Shown: positions 35,564 to 45,350 of the stretch, piece after piece
Numbering within the stretch: the first letter of the stretch is position 1
Layout: the number at the start of each line of letters is the position of its first letter
NCBI RefSeq assembly: GCF_002205795.1
Contig: NZ_NIUY01000001.1
Span: 248,001-312,000, forward strand
DNA length: 64,000 bases
Origin: Chryseobacterium sp. VAUSW3
GTDB taxonomy: Bacteria > Bacteroidota > Bacteroidia > Flavobacteriales > Weeksellaceae
Direction: 5' to 3'
Translations under genes and position numbers: made by a program
Notes under the pieces: model-generated
The model's database searches: none
What the model saw: the letters and a program-made list of their open reading frames with translations, nothing else
What the model was told of the DNA's origin: nothing

Positions 35564-38500
35564 TTAATGGGTTATTATTTTAACACTTTTCATACCGTTC
35601 GGATTTTGAAGCGTTACCAGCCAGATACCTGCCGGCATTGTAAAACTTGTGTCTGAACTTGTTCTTAATGTTTTATACAGCATTCCGCCCATCGTATAAA
35701 CCTTCAGTACAGTCTCACCTTTTACCGATTTTACAAAAACTTCGTTCTTCACAGCATACACCGCCGTTCCGCTATCTGTTTTCACTACGCCTGTTGACAA
35801 TGTGATGTCGTTGAACGGATCCCAGCCATCGTTACCCTTGGTGAAGTTCAATGTCGTGATTGGGGTACCGTCCGTAAGTACTGGCTGAGTAAGCATAGTT
35901 GCCCACGAGGCACGGTTTGCGGAATTGTTTACGCCCGAAAGTTCCACACTTCCATATTCGTACATTCCCGGTGATGTTCCACCCAAAGAATTCTGCCATC
36001 CAATCGGCAATACAAGAGACTGACCTGCAAATCCCGGGAAGTCGCTCGTTTCGATAGTGGTGTTATAAAAGACAGCTTCACTGGTATTCGCAGACCATGG
36101 GCGGCCAAAATAGCCCGGTTTTGAACGGTAAACAGATGCAGTTTGTGTATGGGGTTCTGCCGAAGTAACGGTAGTTTTATACATTAAATATCCACGGCCG
36201 CTGGTTTGCTGAGGTGCCACGATGTAAGAAAGATCACTGCTCTGCTCGCTGGTGTTCATTACCAACTTAGTTTCATAAAAAACGGCAGCCATCCCTCCGA
36301 AAACGAAATCTACAGCACCCATCACGTCACCTTTGTAAAGAGCAACGCGTGCGCCCTGCGCACCATAGAATGTGTCCTGACGGCCAATGATCCGGCAATT
36401 TTTCAGGAAAGTACGGTCGCCACTTGCAGTGACGGCCAGTGCCGCAGCTCTCTCGACAAGCGTTTTGTTTTGAACTGAAGTATTATTCAGGTCTGTTGGC
36501 CGCGGACCTGGACTGCCGGAAGTCCACGGAACTACTACATCCTGCATTTCTTTGGTTGAAATATATTGGTTGAATGAGTTCTCGAAGATAATATTTTCAG
36601 CTTCGAAACCTTTTGCGTTTACAACCACAGTAGCGTTCCAGTACGATCCGTTCGTTGTGCCTGAACCAGCGTTCGTGTAAGAATACGCTCCGTTTTCTTT
36701 ATTTACATTTAAAACATCCTCATTCCACTTCTGGTTGTTGCCCATCGAATAGTAATTGTACCCGTGACCGTAATAAGATGTAATGCGGACAGCGTTCGGG
36801 GAAATGTCAATTCCTTTGTTGAAGATATCGGTGCCCGGAGATGCAGCGGAATTCTTTAAAGTAACCTCCGGTTGGTTGATTACAAGCATTTCTTCGTAAT
36901 TACCCGGATCTATCATGATTGTTACGCGCTGACCTTCAGTTCTGGTCATGTACGATACCGCATCGAGTGCCGCGTTCACTGAAGCGTACTGTTTGCCCGT
37001 TCCTACAGTAAGTTGCGCACTGTAAGGCACATTAGGTGTGGTACGGATCTCCGTGAAATACGAGGTCGAGCCAGCAGCACCTCCTACTGTAATGGTAACA
37101 TTTCCGGCCGAAGATCCCGGGTAAATGTATTCCATAGTCTCGGTGATTGAAGTCGAATTTGTTGCTGTGGAATACGTAGTTCCGCCTTCTACCGAGAAAT
37201 TGGCCGTATAGTAATACGACACCTTTACTTTTTCGCCTGATTTTACAGGAACCACCAAGGTAGCGCTCGGTTTTGCTGTAAGGTGGCCTGACGCGGGAAC
37301 GGTAGTCACCTGGCCGTTCAGCTGCATGCCTTTGTAATAGGCTGTGGTGCTGGTATTGATCTGCTGATCATCAAATGACCAGACATTGACAGGTTTAAAT
37401 GTAAGCGTCTTAGAAGCAGCAGCGCCGTTTACGGTGAGATTGGATGTAAGTGCCAGTTCTACGGGATAGTTATTGAGCCCGGTGACTGAAATTTTGTAAA
37501 TGCCGTTTCGCAAAGAAATGTTTTGCAGATCAGAAAAACTGTAAACATATCCCGGCTCGTTCAGGTTTGTAAATGTTACATTAAGTGCCGCCAACTGGGC
37601 AGCATCGAGACCTTCTATATTTAAATTAACTGCGTGTTTTGGCTTAGCCGCAAAAGTGATGTTATACGTTGTGTTTCCGGTAATCGTTAAAGTATTATTA
37701 GTGATTTCAAAATCATTAACTCCTGTAGCTGAAATAGTATATTGAATATTCGGAGCCAACTGAACCGAATAAGTTGAATTAGCAGTATTCACCACTGGGT
37801 TGGGCACATAGATGCTTTCACTCAAGGGATCCGGCGTAAAGGTGAGTGCTAAGTTGGAAATCTGATCTCCAAGCCCGGTAATATTTCCAGTCACCGTGTA
37901 GAGACTTACGGAAGCAACGGAGATATTGTGGGTTAAAGTATTCGAGGCACCAACCGTACTGAAATTTTCACCAGAGGTTACGATAAATCCGCTGGCATCA
38001 GCTAAACTTACGGCATAATCAAATCCCACCGGTAGATTTACCGTATAGCTGTTTGAATTTACCGGCACACTCCAGGTTTTACCGGCAGCATTGGTGAAAA
38101 TAAGAGAATATCCGGCCGGAATTCCCGAGGCCTGAGACACATCAACGGTCCCTGAAACTGCGGTGTAGGTCGCAGCCTTTCTGTAAATACGGTAAAAACT
38201 ACCTTTGGCCAGCGCGTCATAAATGAAATAAGTCCCTGTTTGTTTAGCCACGAAAGTAGCTTCAGTCACAGCTCCTGAATTAGCTGTAGTCGGGAATTTA
38301 TCATTCTGAACAGCCGCGTCAGCCGCAAAACTGAAGGTAAGATTTCCTGCGGTATCACCTCTGGAAATTACTTTCACCTCATCATCAGCATTAAGTGTCA
38401 TACGGAAATATCTTGCGTTCGGCTGACCGGCGGTAACCGTAGGAATCGCATTGCAATAAACCCTACCTGTGTAGCCGGCTACAGAAGCTATATTTTCATC

Positions 38501-38782
38501 GTAGCGCGTCAAGGCCTGATTGGTAGTACGCAGTCTGTCATTGTTACCGCCTGTCCAGGAAAGTTCTCCTGCCGTGAAGGTAGAAGGAAATACATTGGAT
38601 GTGCTTACAGAACCCGGCGTAATGGTGGGGCTATACCAGGAATTAATCACTGAAACAGTGAGTTTGTTGTTATACTGCGAAGGATCAAGCTGCTGCGCGC
38701 CAAAATCCCATACATCGGTAAGCTGCCCAAAAAGCGACATTACCGGAATAAGGAGATACATTAGAAGGAAATTTTTTTTCAT
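35564..38782 (-). CDS. Multidomain secreted pectinesterase (CE8) with T9SS domain
   Basis: This 1072-aa protein has a signal peptide (1-19). WDF-type module 1 spans about 24-200 (DVWDFGAQQLD... GSFYRIYR), followed by several Ig/CNA-B-like beta domains (about 205-460). Module 2 spans about 466-582 (NVWSFDDQQIN... TSYFTEIRT). A CE8 beta-helix spans about 590-960, with RQDTFYG (801-807, catalytic Asp), GAVDFVFGG (822-830) and GRPWS (893-897). A T9SS domain spans about 1005-1072. It would remove methyl esters from pectin ahead of the lyases. It lies 100 nt after susD. Confidence 0.93.
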   Translation of the reverse strand: MKKNFLLMYLLIPVMSLFGQLTDVWDFGAQQLDPSQYNNKLTVSVINSWYSPTITPGSVSTSNVFPSTFTAGELSWTGGNNDRLRTTNQALTRYDENIASVAGYTGRVYCNAIPTVTAGQPNARYFRMTLNADDEVKVISRGDTAGNLTFSFAADAAVQNDKFPTTANSGAVTEATFVAKQTGTYFIYDALAKGSFYRIYRKAATYTAVSGTVDVSQASGIPAGYSLIFTNAAGKTWSVPVNSNSYTVNLPVGFDYAVSLADASGFIVTSGENFSTVGASNTLTHNISVASVSLYTVTGNITGLGDQISNLALTFTPDPLSESIYVPNPVVNTANSTYSVQLAPNIQYTISATGVNDFEITNNTLTITGNTTYNITFAAKPKHAVNLNIEGLDAAQLAALNVTFTNLNEPGYVYSFSDLQNISLRNGIYKISVTGLNNYPVELALTSNLTVNGAAASKTLTFKPVNVWSFDDQQINTSTTAYYKGMQLNGQVTTVPASGHLTAKPSATLVVPVKSGEKVKVSYYYTANFSVEGGTTYSTATNSTSITETMEYIYPGSSAGNVTITVGGAAGSTSYFTEIRTTPNVPYSAQLTVGTGKQYASVNAALDAVSYMTRTEGQRVTIMIDPGNYEEMLVINQPEVTLKNSAASPGTDIFNKGIDISPNAVRITSYYGHGYNYYSMGNNQKWNEDVLNVNKENGAYSYTNAGSGTTNGSYWNATVVVNAKGFEAENIIFENSFNQYISTKEMQDVVVPWTSGSPGPRPTDLNNTSVQNKTLVERAAALAVTASGDRTFLKNCRIIGRQDTFYGAQGARVALYKGDVMGAVDFVFGGMAAVFYETKLVMNTSEQSSDLSYIVAPQQTSGRGYLMYKTTVTSAEPHTQTASVYRSKPGYFGRPWSANTSEAVFYNTTIETSDFPGFAGQSLVLPIGWQNSLGGTSPGMYEYGSVELSGVNNSANRASWATMLTQPVLTDGTPITTLNFTKGNDGWDPFNDITLSTGVVKTDSGTAVYAVKNEVFVKSVKGETVLKVYTMGGMLYKTLRTSSDTSFTMPAGIWLVTLQNPNGMKSVKIITH

Positions 38783-38882
38783 AATTTTACGTATTGTTAT
38801 AGATTTCTATTTAAAAAAAATGCTGTTCAATCCTTTTGAAAAAGATTAATCAGCAATTTTTAAGGAAAGTTATAGGTAAGAA

Positions 38883-40670
38883 CTAGTAGCCATAATCATT
38901 TGATAAAGTTCCGTTACTTGAATCTAAAAACACCTGCCAGATCGGCCAAAACTGTTTAGTATCAGGATTGTTTCTGTAGAGTGCGGCAATTTTAGAATCT
39001 GAAAGTGAAGTCCAGTCTACCGAAGTCCACCCGGCACCCGGATTATCAAATTCGCCTCTGTTCAGGCCATAAATTATTAAGGTTTCATTATCAGCAGCAT
39101 ATTTGTAATACAGAGTGGAAGGCACGTTGGCATATCTTCCGGTGCGGTTTTTAAGCTCGGTCATTCTTTCTTTTGCGTCTGCCATTTTCGCTCCGAGTAA
39201 ATTCCATCTGATGAGTGCCAATTTACGCTCCATCTCCCCGGTGAATTCAAATTTCTGTTCTTCTACAATCGCGTTAAACATCGCAGTTTTAGAAGTAAGT
39301 GCATTCACGTAATTTTCTACTTTTTCTGGTCTGTCAGCAGCCGCGAATGCTCTATTTCTGATTTGTTTCAGGTAAGGTGCCGCAGCCGCAGGTCCTTCTA
39401 CTTCATTCGCTGCTTCCGCAGCCATCAGAAGAATTTCAGCGTATCTCATGTAGATTTTGTTTACGCCGTCATCATTGGTAGAAGTTACGATACGGCTCAT
39501 CCACTCGAAACGGTATTTACCGAAATACCATCTGTTGAAGGCACCCACTTCCTGTTTTGCTTTACCGGCAACAGCAGATCCCCATTTGTAAGGAATACAG
39601 GTGATATTTCGTCTTTGATCAGCTTGGTCGAAATCATAAAAAACATTAGGCAACGGGCCACCCTGTCCGCCTCTGTTGTTACCCATCTGCTGGTATTGGT
39701 TGTTATTGGTATGATTGATCGCGAAAGTGAAAAGTACGCGGCCTCTACCGGGTGCGAAAGGGATTTCCCACAGTGACTCGTTGCCAGCAGCCAGAACTTC
39801 CTGATTGTATTTTCTCCAAAGACCTTCAAATGATGTTTCTAGACGCGCTGTACCGCTGTTGATGACATCGCGGCAAAGTTGCAGAGCAAGAGGATACAGC
39901 TTCGACGGTGCAAGTTCAGGATCATTACTTCTTCTGATACCATCTGGATACTGCGAATAACCAGAGGCAGCCAGCGCAACCCTTGCTCTCAAGCCTTTTA
40001 CGAAAGCTTTGTTTATTCTTTCTACTGAGGATGTTGCAGCATTACCATTTGGCCATGGAACTAAAGTTTCCGCTTCTTCAAGATCTGCCAGGATCTGTTT
40101 GTATATTACATCCCTGCTCGATTTCGGTAAGTACACGGTTTCAGTGTTGATCGGTTCAAATCTGGCCGGAACATCGCCCCAACCTTTTACAAGATCTGAA
40201 TAATAAACTGCTCTCAGGGTAAGTGCTTCACCCAGAAGATAACCAAGCTCAGAGCCCGGCGTGGGATTTCCGTAGGTACGTAATCCCCGGATACAAAGAT
40301 TCGCTCTTTCAATACCGTTGTACATCTGTGCCCAAACATTATTTGCCGTATTCATTTGGCTGTTGTTGGGTTTCGGATCGTAAACTACCAGATCCGCATT
40401 GTCATTAGAAGTTGATTCTGATGAGTTCAGCCATTCTGAATCTGTATTCATACCATAGAATGGGATCCATCTTCCTCTGTAAGAGTTGGTCTCCGCCATA
40501 GGTATCTTGATTCCGTCTACTGCGCCTTTAGCAAGGTCAGGGTTTGAGAATATCACTGCTTCAGAGGAGGCTGAAGGCGAATCCACAGTAAGCAAATCAT
40601 CGCCAAGCTGCTTGCAGGAAAATACTGCGAGAGACATCAGTACGACCGAAAGTTTTATTGAGATTTTCAT
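38883..40670 (-). CDS. SusD/RagB-family outer-membrane glycan-binding lipoprotein
   Basis: This 595-aa protein has a lipobox VFSC (Cys19). SusD-family features include an N-terminal TPR-like helical region (NVWAQMYNGIERANLCIRGL), a PWPNGN segment, and a C-terminal RYAEILLMAAEAANEVEG...RNRAF block. It would form the lid over the SusC channel encoded 36 nt upstream and bind pectin oligosaccharides. It is full length. The substrate is inferred from the surrounding pectinase genes. Confidence 0.95.
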   Translation of the reverse strand: MKISIKLSVVLMSLAVFSCKQLGDDLLTVDSPSASSEAVIFSNPDLAKGAVDGIKIPMAETNSYRGRWIPFYGMNTDSEWLNSSESTSNDNADLVVYDPKPNNSQMNTANNVWAQMYNGIERANLCIRGLRTYGNPTPGSELGYLLGEALTLRAVYYSDLVKGWGDVPARFEPINTETVYLPKSSRDVIYKQILADLEEAETLVPWPNGNAATSSVERINKAFVKGLRARVALAASGYSQYPDGIRRSNDPELAPSKLYPLALQLCRDVINSGTARLETSFEGLWRKYNQEVLAAGNESLWEIPFAPGRGRVLFTFAINHTNNNQYQQMGNNRGGQGGPLPNVFYDFDQADQRRNITCIPYKWGSAVAGKAKQEVGAFNRWYFGKYRFEWMSRIVTSTNDDGVNKIYMRYAEILLMAAEAANEVEGPAAAAPYLKQIRNRAFAAADRPEKVENYVNALTSKTAMFNAIVEEQKFEFTGEMERKLALIRWNLLGAKMADAKERMTELKNRTGRYANVPSTLYYKYAADNETLIIYGLNRGEFDNPGAGWTSVDWTSLSDSKIAALYRNNPDTKQFWPIWQVFLDSSNGTLSNDYGY

Positions 40671-40706
40671 TTTTTATAATTTATAGAATGATGTATATGT
40701 TTTTAT

Positions 40707-43694
40707 TTAAAAACTGACGTTTGCACCAAATACAACCTGTCTGCTGCGCGGAAAGCCTGAATAGTCAACGCCCGGCGTCATCGGTGTCTGTCTTCTTGTA
40801 GAAACTTCAGGATCCATTCCTGTATAATTCGTGATTACAAATACGTTGTATGCGGAAGCGTATACTCTGAACTTGGTAAGCCTGATACTTCTTACAAAAC
40901 TTTCTGGCAGTGAATATCCAAGTGTTAACGTGTTCAGCCTCAGGAAGGAGCCGTCTTCAACCGCCCAGTCGCTGAACACATATCTCGGCATGAAGGGTGA
41001 CCACAATGTAGTTCCTGCATTAAGAGCGGCCAGCTGATCCGGGTCAGTAACAAGGTTACCTGCCGCGTCAATATTAGTCCAACGGATACCGTCGGCCATT
41101 GCTGTGCTTAAGTTGCGGAACTGTCCGTCAGGTGATGATACCGTGCTAGTGGTGAATTCAATTTTATTGGCGTTGTAAATGTCGTTGCCCACACTCCAGT
41201 TGAAACCTGCCGAGAAATCAAAATTCTTTGCAGTCGCGTTCAGGGTAAATCCACCGGTATGTTTAGGTGCCGCATTTCCTATAACTGTGCGGTCATCGGC
41301 GTTCACGATGCCGTCACCATTAAGATCCTTCAGTTTCATGGCACCCGGTTTCACGGCACCCACAATCGAAGATGCATTGGCAATACCGGTTTTCAGTACA
41401 GGTGATCCGGTGGCATAATCGAAATCTGAGACTTCATATCTGCCATCGTTTTGATATCCGTACATCGCACCAAGAGGCAGACCTACTCTGACCAGATAAT
41501 CATAACCTACCGCCGAGGCGAAGTTCGATGACTGCAACAACTCCTCCATACCGCTGCCAAGCGCATTGATTCTGTTTTTATTGAATGAAACATTAAAACC
41601 AAGATTCAGTGAATAATTTTCTTTGTTGATCACATCAATATTTAACGAAGTTTCTACACCCTGATTTTGCGTTTCACCCATATTTCTCCACTGTGCATCA
41701 TATCCGGTGCCTGGTGTGGGGAACGGGATGAGAAGATCTTTGGTAATATTTTTATAAACCTCAACATTACCGGATATTCTTCCGTTAAACAACTCATAGT
41801 CTAAGCCTAAATTCTGCGAAATGGTCGTTTCCCATTTCAAATCCGGATTTGCGAGAATTTTGTCTGCTGCCCAATAGCTCGAAACCCCATTGATCCAGTT
41901 ATTGTTAAATGACAGAAAATTCTGAACGTTCACGCCTGTCGGGATGGCGTTGTTTCCGGCCTCGCCATAGCTGCCTCGCAGCTTGAGTAATCTGATCCAG
42001 GAAACATCATTAAGGAAATTTTCTTCATTGATCTTCCAGGCCAGAGCTACGGACGGAAAGTATCCCCAGATGTTGTCACCCAAAAATTTGCTTGAGCCGT
42101 CAGCTCTTAATGTTGCAGTAAGCAGATATTTATTATGCAGATCATAATTTAACCTACCGAAGAATGAAAGCATTCGGTCATCCGGCGCGTACACATTATT
42201 TATGCTGAAGAAGTCCGCTTCGGAGGTCAGGTTAATAGTATCATCAAAAGAAAATAGTTTTGGGAACCCAAAATTGATTGTGGAAAAAGTGTTTGATTTT
42301 AAATTATTGTATTCCTGCCCAATCATGAGTTTTAAAGAATGGTTATCATTTAAAATATTTTTAAAATCATAATTAAGGGTGTTGGCAATCCTGAAACTTT
42401 CACGTTCAATATTCGTGTAAGTCATCCCCGGTTGTCCCTGTAAATCCGCGGGCGCATTGTTTCTTGCGTAATATGTAGATCTTCCGTAGTAGCGGTAATC
42501 GTTATTTCTCGAGAATTCCATACCTACATTCGACTGGAATTTCAGATTTTTGATGATCGTCCAGCCCAATCCTCCCTGTACCGTATAATTTTTTTTGTTC
42601 TGTTTGCGGTCATTATCCCGTACAGCAACGTATGGATTTACAAGGTAGCCTGCTTCAGCTTCATCTGTATCATCGGTTGTAAGTGCCGGAATATCAATTG
42701 GCGAATATCCCACACTGTGGCGTAGCCTGGCGTCAGTATTTGAAAACTCTTTCTGCTCATTGGCACCGCCACCCCGTATATCGGTATTTGAATATCTGAA
42801 CGTAACTGATAAATCAACGTTGTTTGTTGGTTTATTCTTTAAGTTTACGGTCACGTTGTCCCTGTTAAAGCCCGAGCCGAGCATGATACCGTCGTCCTTA
42901 TAATTAGCAAGGTTAATGTTGAAGCTAGTCTTATCATTTCCGCCACGCACACCAAAATCGTTGCTGTGAACGACGCCTATGTTACCGTAAATTCGATCCT
43001 GCCAATCTAAAGCTTCATAAGATTTGTACTGATCGATCTGATTAAAAGGAAGGAAAAATTCGTTGTATGATGCAACATCATTTAAAAGAAGTGCATTTTC
43101 GAACTGCCATTTGGCATAGTCGTAAGGCTTTAAGACATCTATTTTCTTCGCGATCCATTTATAGCCCGTAAACGAATTGAATGTACCGGTCACTTTACCG
43201 CCTTTAGCACCTTTAGTCGTAATTAAAACGACACCGTACGCACCACGCGAACCGTAAATTGCGGTTGAAGATGCATCTTTAAGGACTGTTATTGTTTCAA
43301 TATCAGAAGGTGTCACCTCACTCATTCCGCTTACCGGAAAACCATCAACGATGATCAAGGGCGAGCTGTCCTGCGTGATAGAACCACCACCCCGAACTTT
43401 CAGACTGATTTCTGCATCAGGCGAACCTTCAGTGGTGGTAATCTGCACACCTGCGATTTTGCCTGTAAGTGCCTCAGCGACGTTCGATACAGGAATTTGC
43501 TTTAAGGCATCTCCACTTACCGTAGATACCGCACCTGTAAGATCGCTTTTGCGCGCGGTACCATATCCGATCATTACTACCTCATCGATTTTCTTCTCCC
43601 GTGTAACGGTATCCTGTACGCTTTGCGCCTGCATGCTGATTCCAAGAAAAAACACGGCTGCGATGCAACTTATGGTTAATGTATTTCTCTTCAT
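40707..43694 (-). CDS. SusC/RagA-family TonB-dependent receptor lacking the usual N-terminal domain
   Basis: This 995-aa protein has a signal peptide (to about residue 23), a TonB-box-like stretch (KKIDEVVMIGYGTARKSD) and a plug domain with KDASSTAIYGSRGAYGVVLITTK. A barrel follows, ending FGANVSF. SusC proteins normally carry about 80-90 residues of CarboxypepD_reg-like domain before the plug; here the plug starts at about residue 36. It would import pectin oligosaccharides with the SusD partner. It lies 10 nt after the GH28 gene. Confidence 0.95.
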   Translation of the reverse strand: MKRNTLTISCIAAVFFLGISMQAQSVQDTVTREKKIDEVVMIGYGTARKSDLTGAVSTVSGDALKQIPVSNVAEALTGKIAGVQITTTEGSPDAEISLKVRGGGSITQDSSPLIIVDGFPVSGMSEVTPSDIETITVLKDASSTAIYGSRGAYGVVLITTKGAKGGKVTGTFNSFTGYKWIAKKIDVLKPYDYAKWQFENALLLNDVASYNEFFLPFNQIDQYKSYEALDWQDRIYGNIGVVHSNDFGVRGGNDKTSFNINLANYKDDGIMLGSGFNRDNVTVNLKNKPTNNVDLSVTFRYSNTDIRGGGANEQKEFSNTDARLRHSVGYSPIDIPALTTDDTDEAEAGYLVNPYVAVRDNDRKQNKKNYTVQGGLGWTIIKNLKFQSNVGMEFSRNNDYRYYGRSTYYARNNAPADLQGQPGMTYTNIERESFRIANTLNYDFKNILNDNHSLKLMIGQEYNNLKSNTFSTINFGFPKLFSFDDTINLTSEADFFSINNVYAPDDRMLSFFGRLNYDLHNKYLLTATLRADGSSKFLGDNIWGYFPSVALAWKINEENFLNDVSWIRLLKLRGSYGEAGNNAIPTGVNVQNFLSFNNNWINGVSSYWAADKILANPDLKWETTISQNLGLDYELFNGRISGNVEVYKNITKDLLIPFPTPGTGYDAQWRNMGETQNQGVETSLNIDVINKENYSLNLGFNVSFNKNRINALGSGMEELLQSSNFASAVGYDYLVRVGLPLGAMYGYQNDGRYEVSDFDYATGSPVLKTGIANASSIVGAVKPGAMKLKDLNGDGIVNADDRTVIGNAAPKHTGGFTLNATAKNFDFSAGFNWSVGNDIYNANKIEFTTSTVSSPDGQFRNLSTAMADGIRWTNIDAAGNLVTDPDQLAALNAGTTLWSPFMPRYVFSDWAVEDGSFLRLNTLTLGYSLPESFVRSIRLTKFRVYASAYNVFVITNYTGMDPEVSTRRQTPMTPGVDYSGFPRSRQVVFGANVSF

Positions 43695-43704
43695 ATAGTT
43701 AGTT

Positions 43705-45180
43705 TTAGTTCGGAGTATATTCGGTTTGCGCTCCGTTTATTTTTGTATTGATAAGTTTCAGGTTTTCTACAGATTTCACATTGAAGTTGGCTTTCACCTT
43801 ATCAATCGTCACATTTTTAAAAGTGATGTTATGAATTTTAGAGTTTTCAAGACCGTCCGCGAAGATGGCGTACTTACCACCGTTCTTCACCTTTACATCT
43901 TCAAGCAAGATATTTCTTATTTGTGGCGTGAAGTTTCCGGTTCTGTTTTTATAATCTTTATAATTCATGGTGATATGCAAGACCGCCTCTTTCACCTGCC
44001 CGACTGTAAGGTTTTTAACGAAAACGCCGTCTACCACGCCTCCTCGAACATTATTTGTTTTAAGCCGGATCGCTCTGTCGAGCTCGGGCGAATCCATGTG
44101 GTTATTGTAAACGAATACATTGCGTACACCTGCTGACATTTCGCTTCCGATGACCACACCGCCGTGTCCGTCGATCATTTTACAGTCTCTTACAATCACA
44201 TTTTCAGTCATAATGCCTACTCTTCGTCCTTCTTCGTCACGCCCGGCCTTGATTGCGATACAGTCGTCTCCCGTGTTGAAAATTGAATTTTTAATAAGCA
44301 CATTTTGCGAATATTCAGGGTCGCAGCCATCATTGTTCGGTCCGTGGCTGCGGATATTAACACCATCAACGATTATATTTTTGCTTTTGATAGGATGCAG
44401 GATCCAGAATGGTGCGTTGATAATCGTGATTCCCTGGATGAGCACATTCTCACATTCAAAAGGTTCAATGAAATTGGGTCTTAGGTAACGTCCGTTACCA
44501 AAAGTCCTCTGCGAAACCGGAACATTTGTATCCGCCATTTCCATCAGTTTCGGCAGATTGTTTGGGTCAAGCTGGCTTGGCATTCCGGGTTTAAAACCAT
44601 ATTCTGCACTTCCTTTCCAAGTCCACCAGTTATCGTTGCTCGCCTGTCCGTTCAGAATACCTTTGCCAGTAACCGCAATATTTTTTTTGTTTTTGGCATA
44701 AATAAGCGGCGAATAATTCATCAGTTCCATACCTTCAAATGATGTGTGTACCAACGGATAAAAATCATCCGGATTTGTACTGAACAGGATTTCCGCACCT
44801 TCCATTAAATGAAGATTTACATTATTTTCAAGATGTATTGGACCACTCAGGAATTTACCGGCCGGAACAATTACTTTACCGCCACCATCTTTGGAGCAAG
44901 CGAGTATTGCTTTTCTGATGCTTTCGGTAGCCATCGTCTTTCCATCTGCCACTGCTCCGTAGGTTATTATATTATAGTTGGCACCCCTGAATTTGGGTTC
45001 TTTGATCGATTTTTCGAGTTCAAGCATACGTTTCATCGGAAAACTCTCCATTTGAGGAATTGCGGAGATGTCAGTCTTCTTCGTCGCGCATGCAAAGAGG
45101 AAAAGCAGCAGGGAAAACGACATCAGGAAAACCGGACGTACGGATCTGTTGATGATGAGATGGGTGAAGCGTTTGTTCAT
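43705..45180 (-). CDS. GH28 polygalacturonase-type lipoprotein, first gene of the SusCD operon
   Basis: This 491-aa protein has a lipobox-like LFAC (Cys31) and a right-handed beta-helix with all GH28 catalytic motifs. These are NNDG (283-285 region, Asp284), GDD (304-306), GHGG with His339 and RLK (372-374). It would hydrolyse galacturonosyl links, probably exo-acting in the periplasm on imported oligomers. It is the first gene of the operon, with the ATG 10 nt downstream of the operator at 45190-45203. Confidence 0.93.
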   Translation of the reverse strand: MNKRFTHLIINRSVRPVFLMSFSLLLFLFACATKKTDISAIPQMESFPMKRMLELEKSIKEPKFRGANYNIITYGAVADGKTMATESIRKAILACSKDGGGKVIVPAGKFLSGPIHLENNVNLHLMEGAEILFSTNPDDFYPLVHTSFEGMELMNYSPLIYAKNKKNIAVTGKGILNGQASNDNWWTWKGSAEYGFKPGMPSQLDPNNLPKLMEMADTNVPVSQRTFGNGRYLRPNFIEPFECENVLIQGITIINAPFWILHPIKSKNIIVDGVNIRSHGPNNDGCDPEYSQNVLIKNSIFNTGDDCIAIKAGRDEEGRRVGIMTENVIVRDCKMIDGHGGVVIGSEMSAGVRNVFVYNNHMDSPELDRAIRLKTNNVRGGVVDGVFVKNLTVGQVKEAVLHITMNYKDYKNRTGNFTPQIRNILLEDVKVKNGGKYAIFADGLENSKIHNITFKNVTIDKVKANFNVKSVENLKLINTKINGAQTEYTPN

Positions 45181-45189
45181 AATAATTAA

Positions 45190-45209
45190 TGCAATCGATT
45201 ACAAATATA
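45190..45209 (-). promoter_or_regulatory. LacI-type operator overlapping the -7 box of the GH28-SusCD operon
   Basis: On the minus strand TATATTTG (45209 to 45202) runs into TGTAATCGATTGCA (45203 to 45190), overlapping by 2 nt. The ATG is at 45180. The site also lies about 52 nt upstream of the lacI -7 box, so it may serve both directions. Confidence 0.75.
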
Positions 45210-45254
45210 AATAAAAATATTAAAACATTTACAAATAAAATATGATTTTTTAGC

Positions 45255-45262
45255 TACATTTG
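45255..45262 (+). promoter_or_regulatory. -7 box of the LacI-type regulator gene
   Basis: TACATTTG fits TAnnTTTG and lies 88 nt upstream of the ATG at 45351, giving the regulator mRNA a leader of about 80 nt. No clear -33 TTG was found. Confidence 0.45.
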
Positions 45263-45350
45263 CACATGTCTCCACAACCGGCATCCGTAAGATAATTGCG
45301 TTGACCCATCATCCCGCACTGGCTTAAAGACGGTCTTAAACATAAACCTA

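Noticed and set aside
45263-45350. Riboswitch or structured leader in the lacI-type 5' leader
   Set aside because: Only weak pairing is visible and no known aptamer motif is recognisable.
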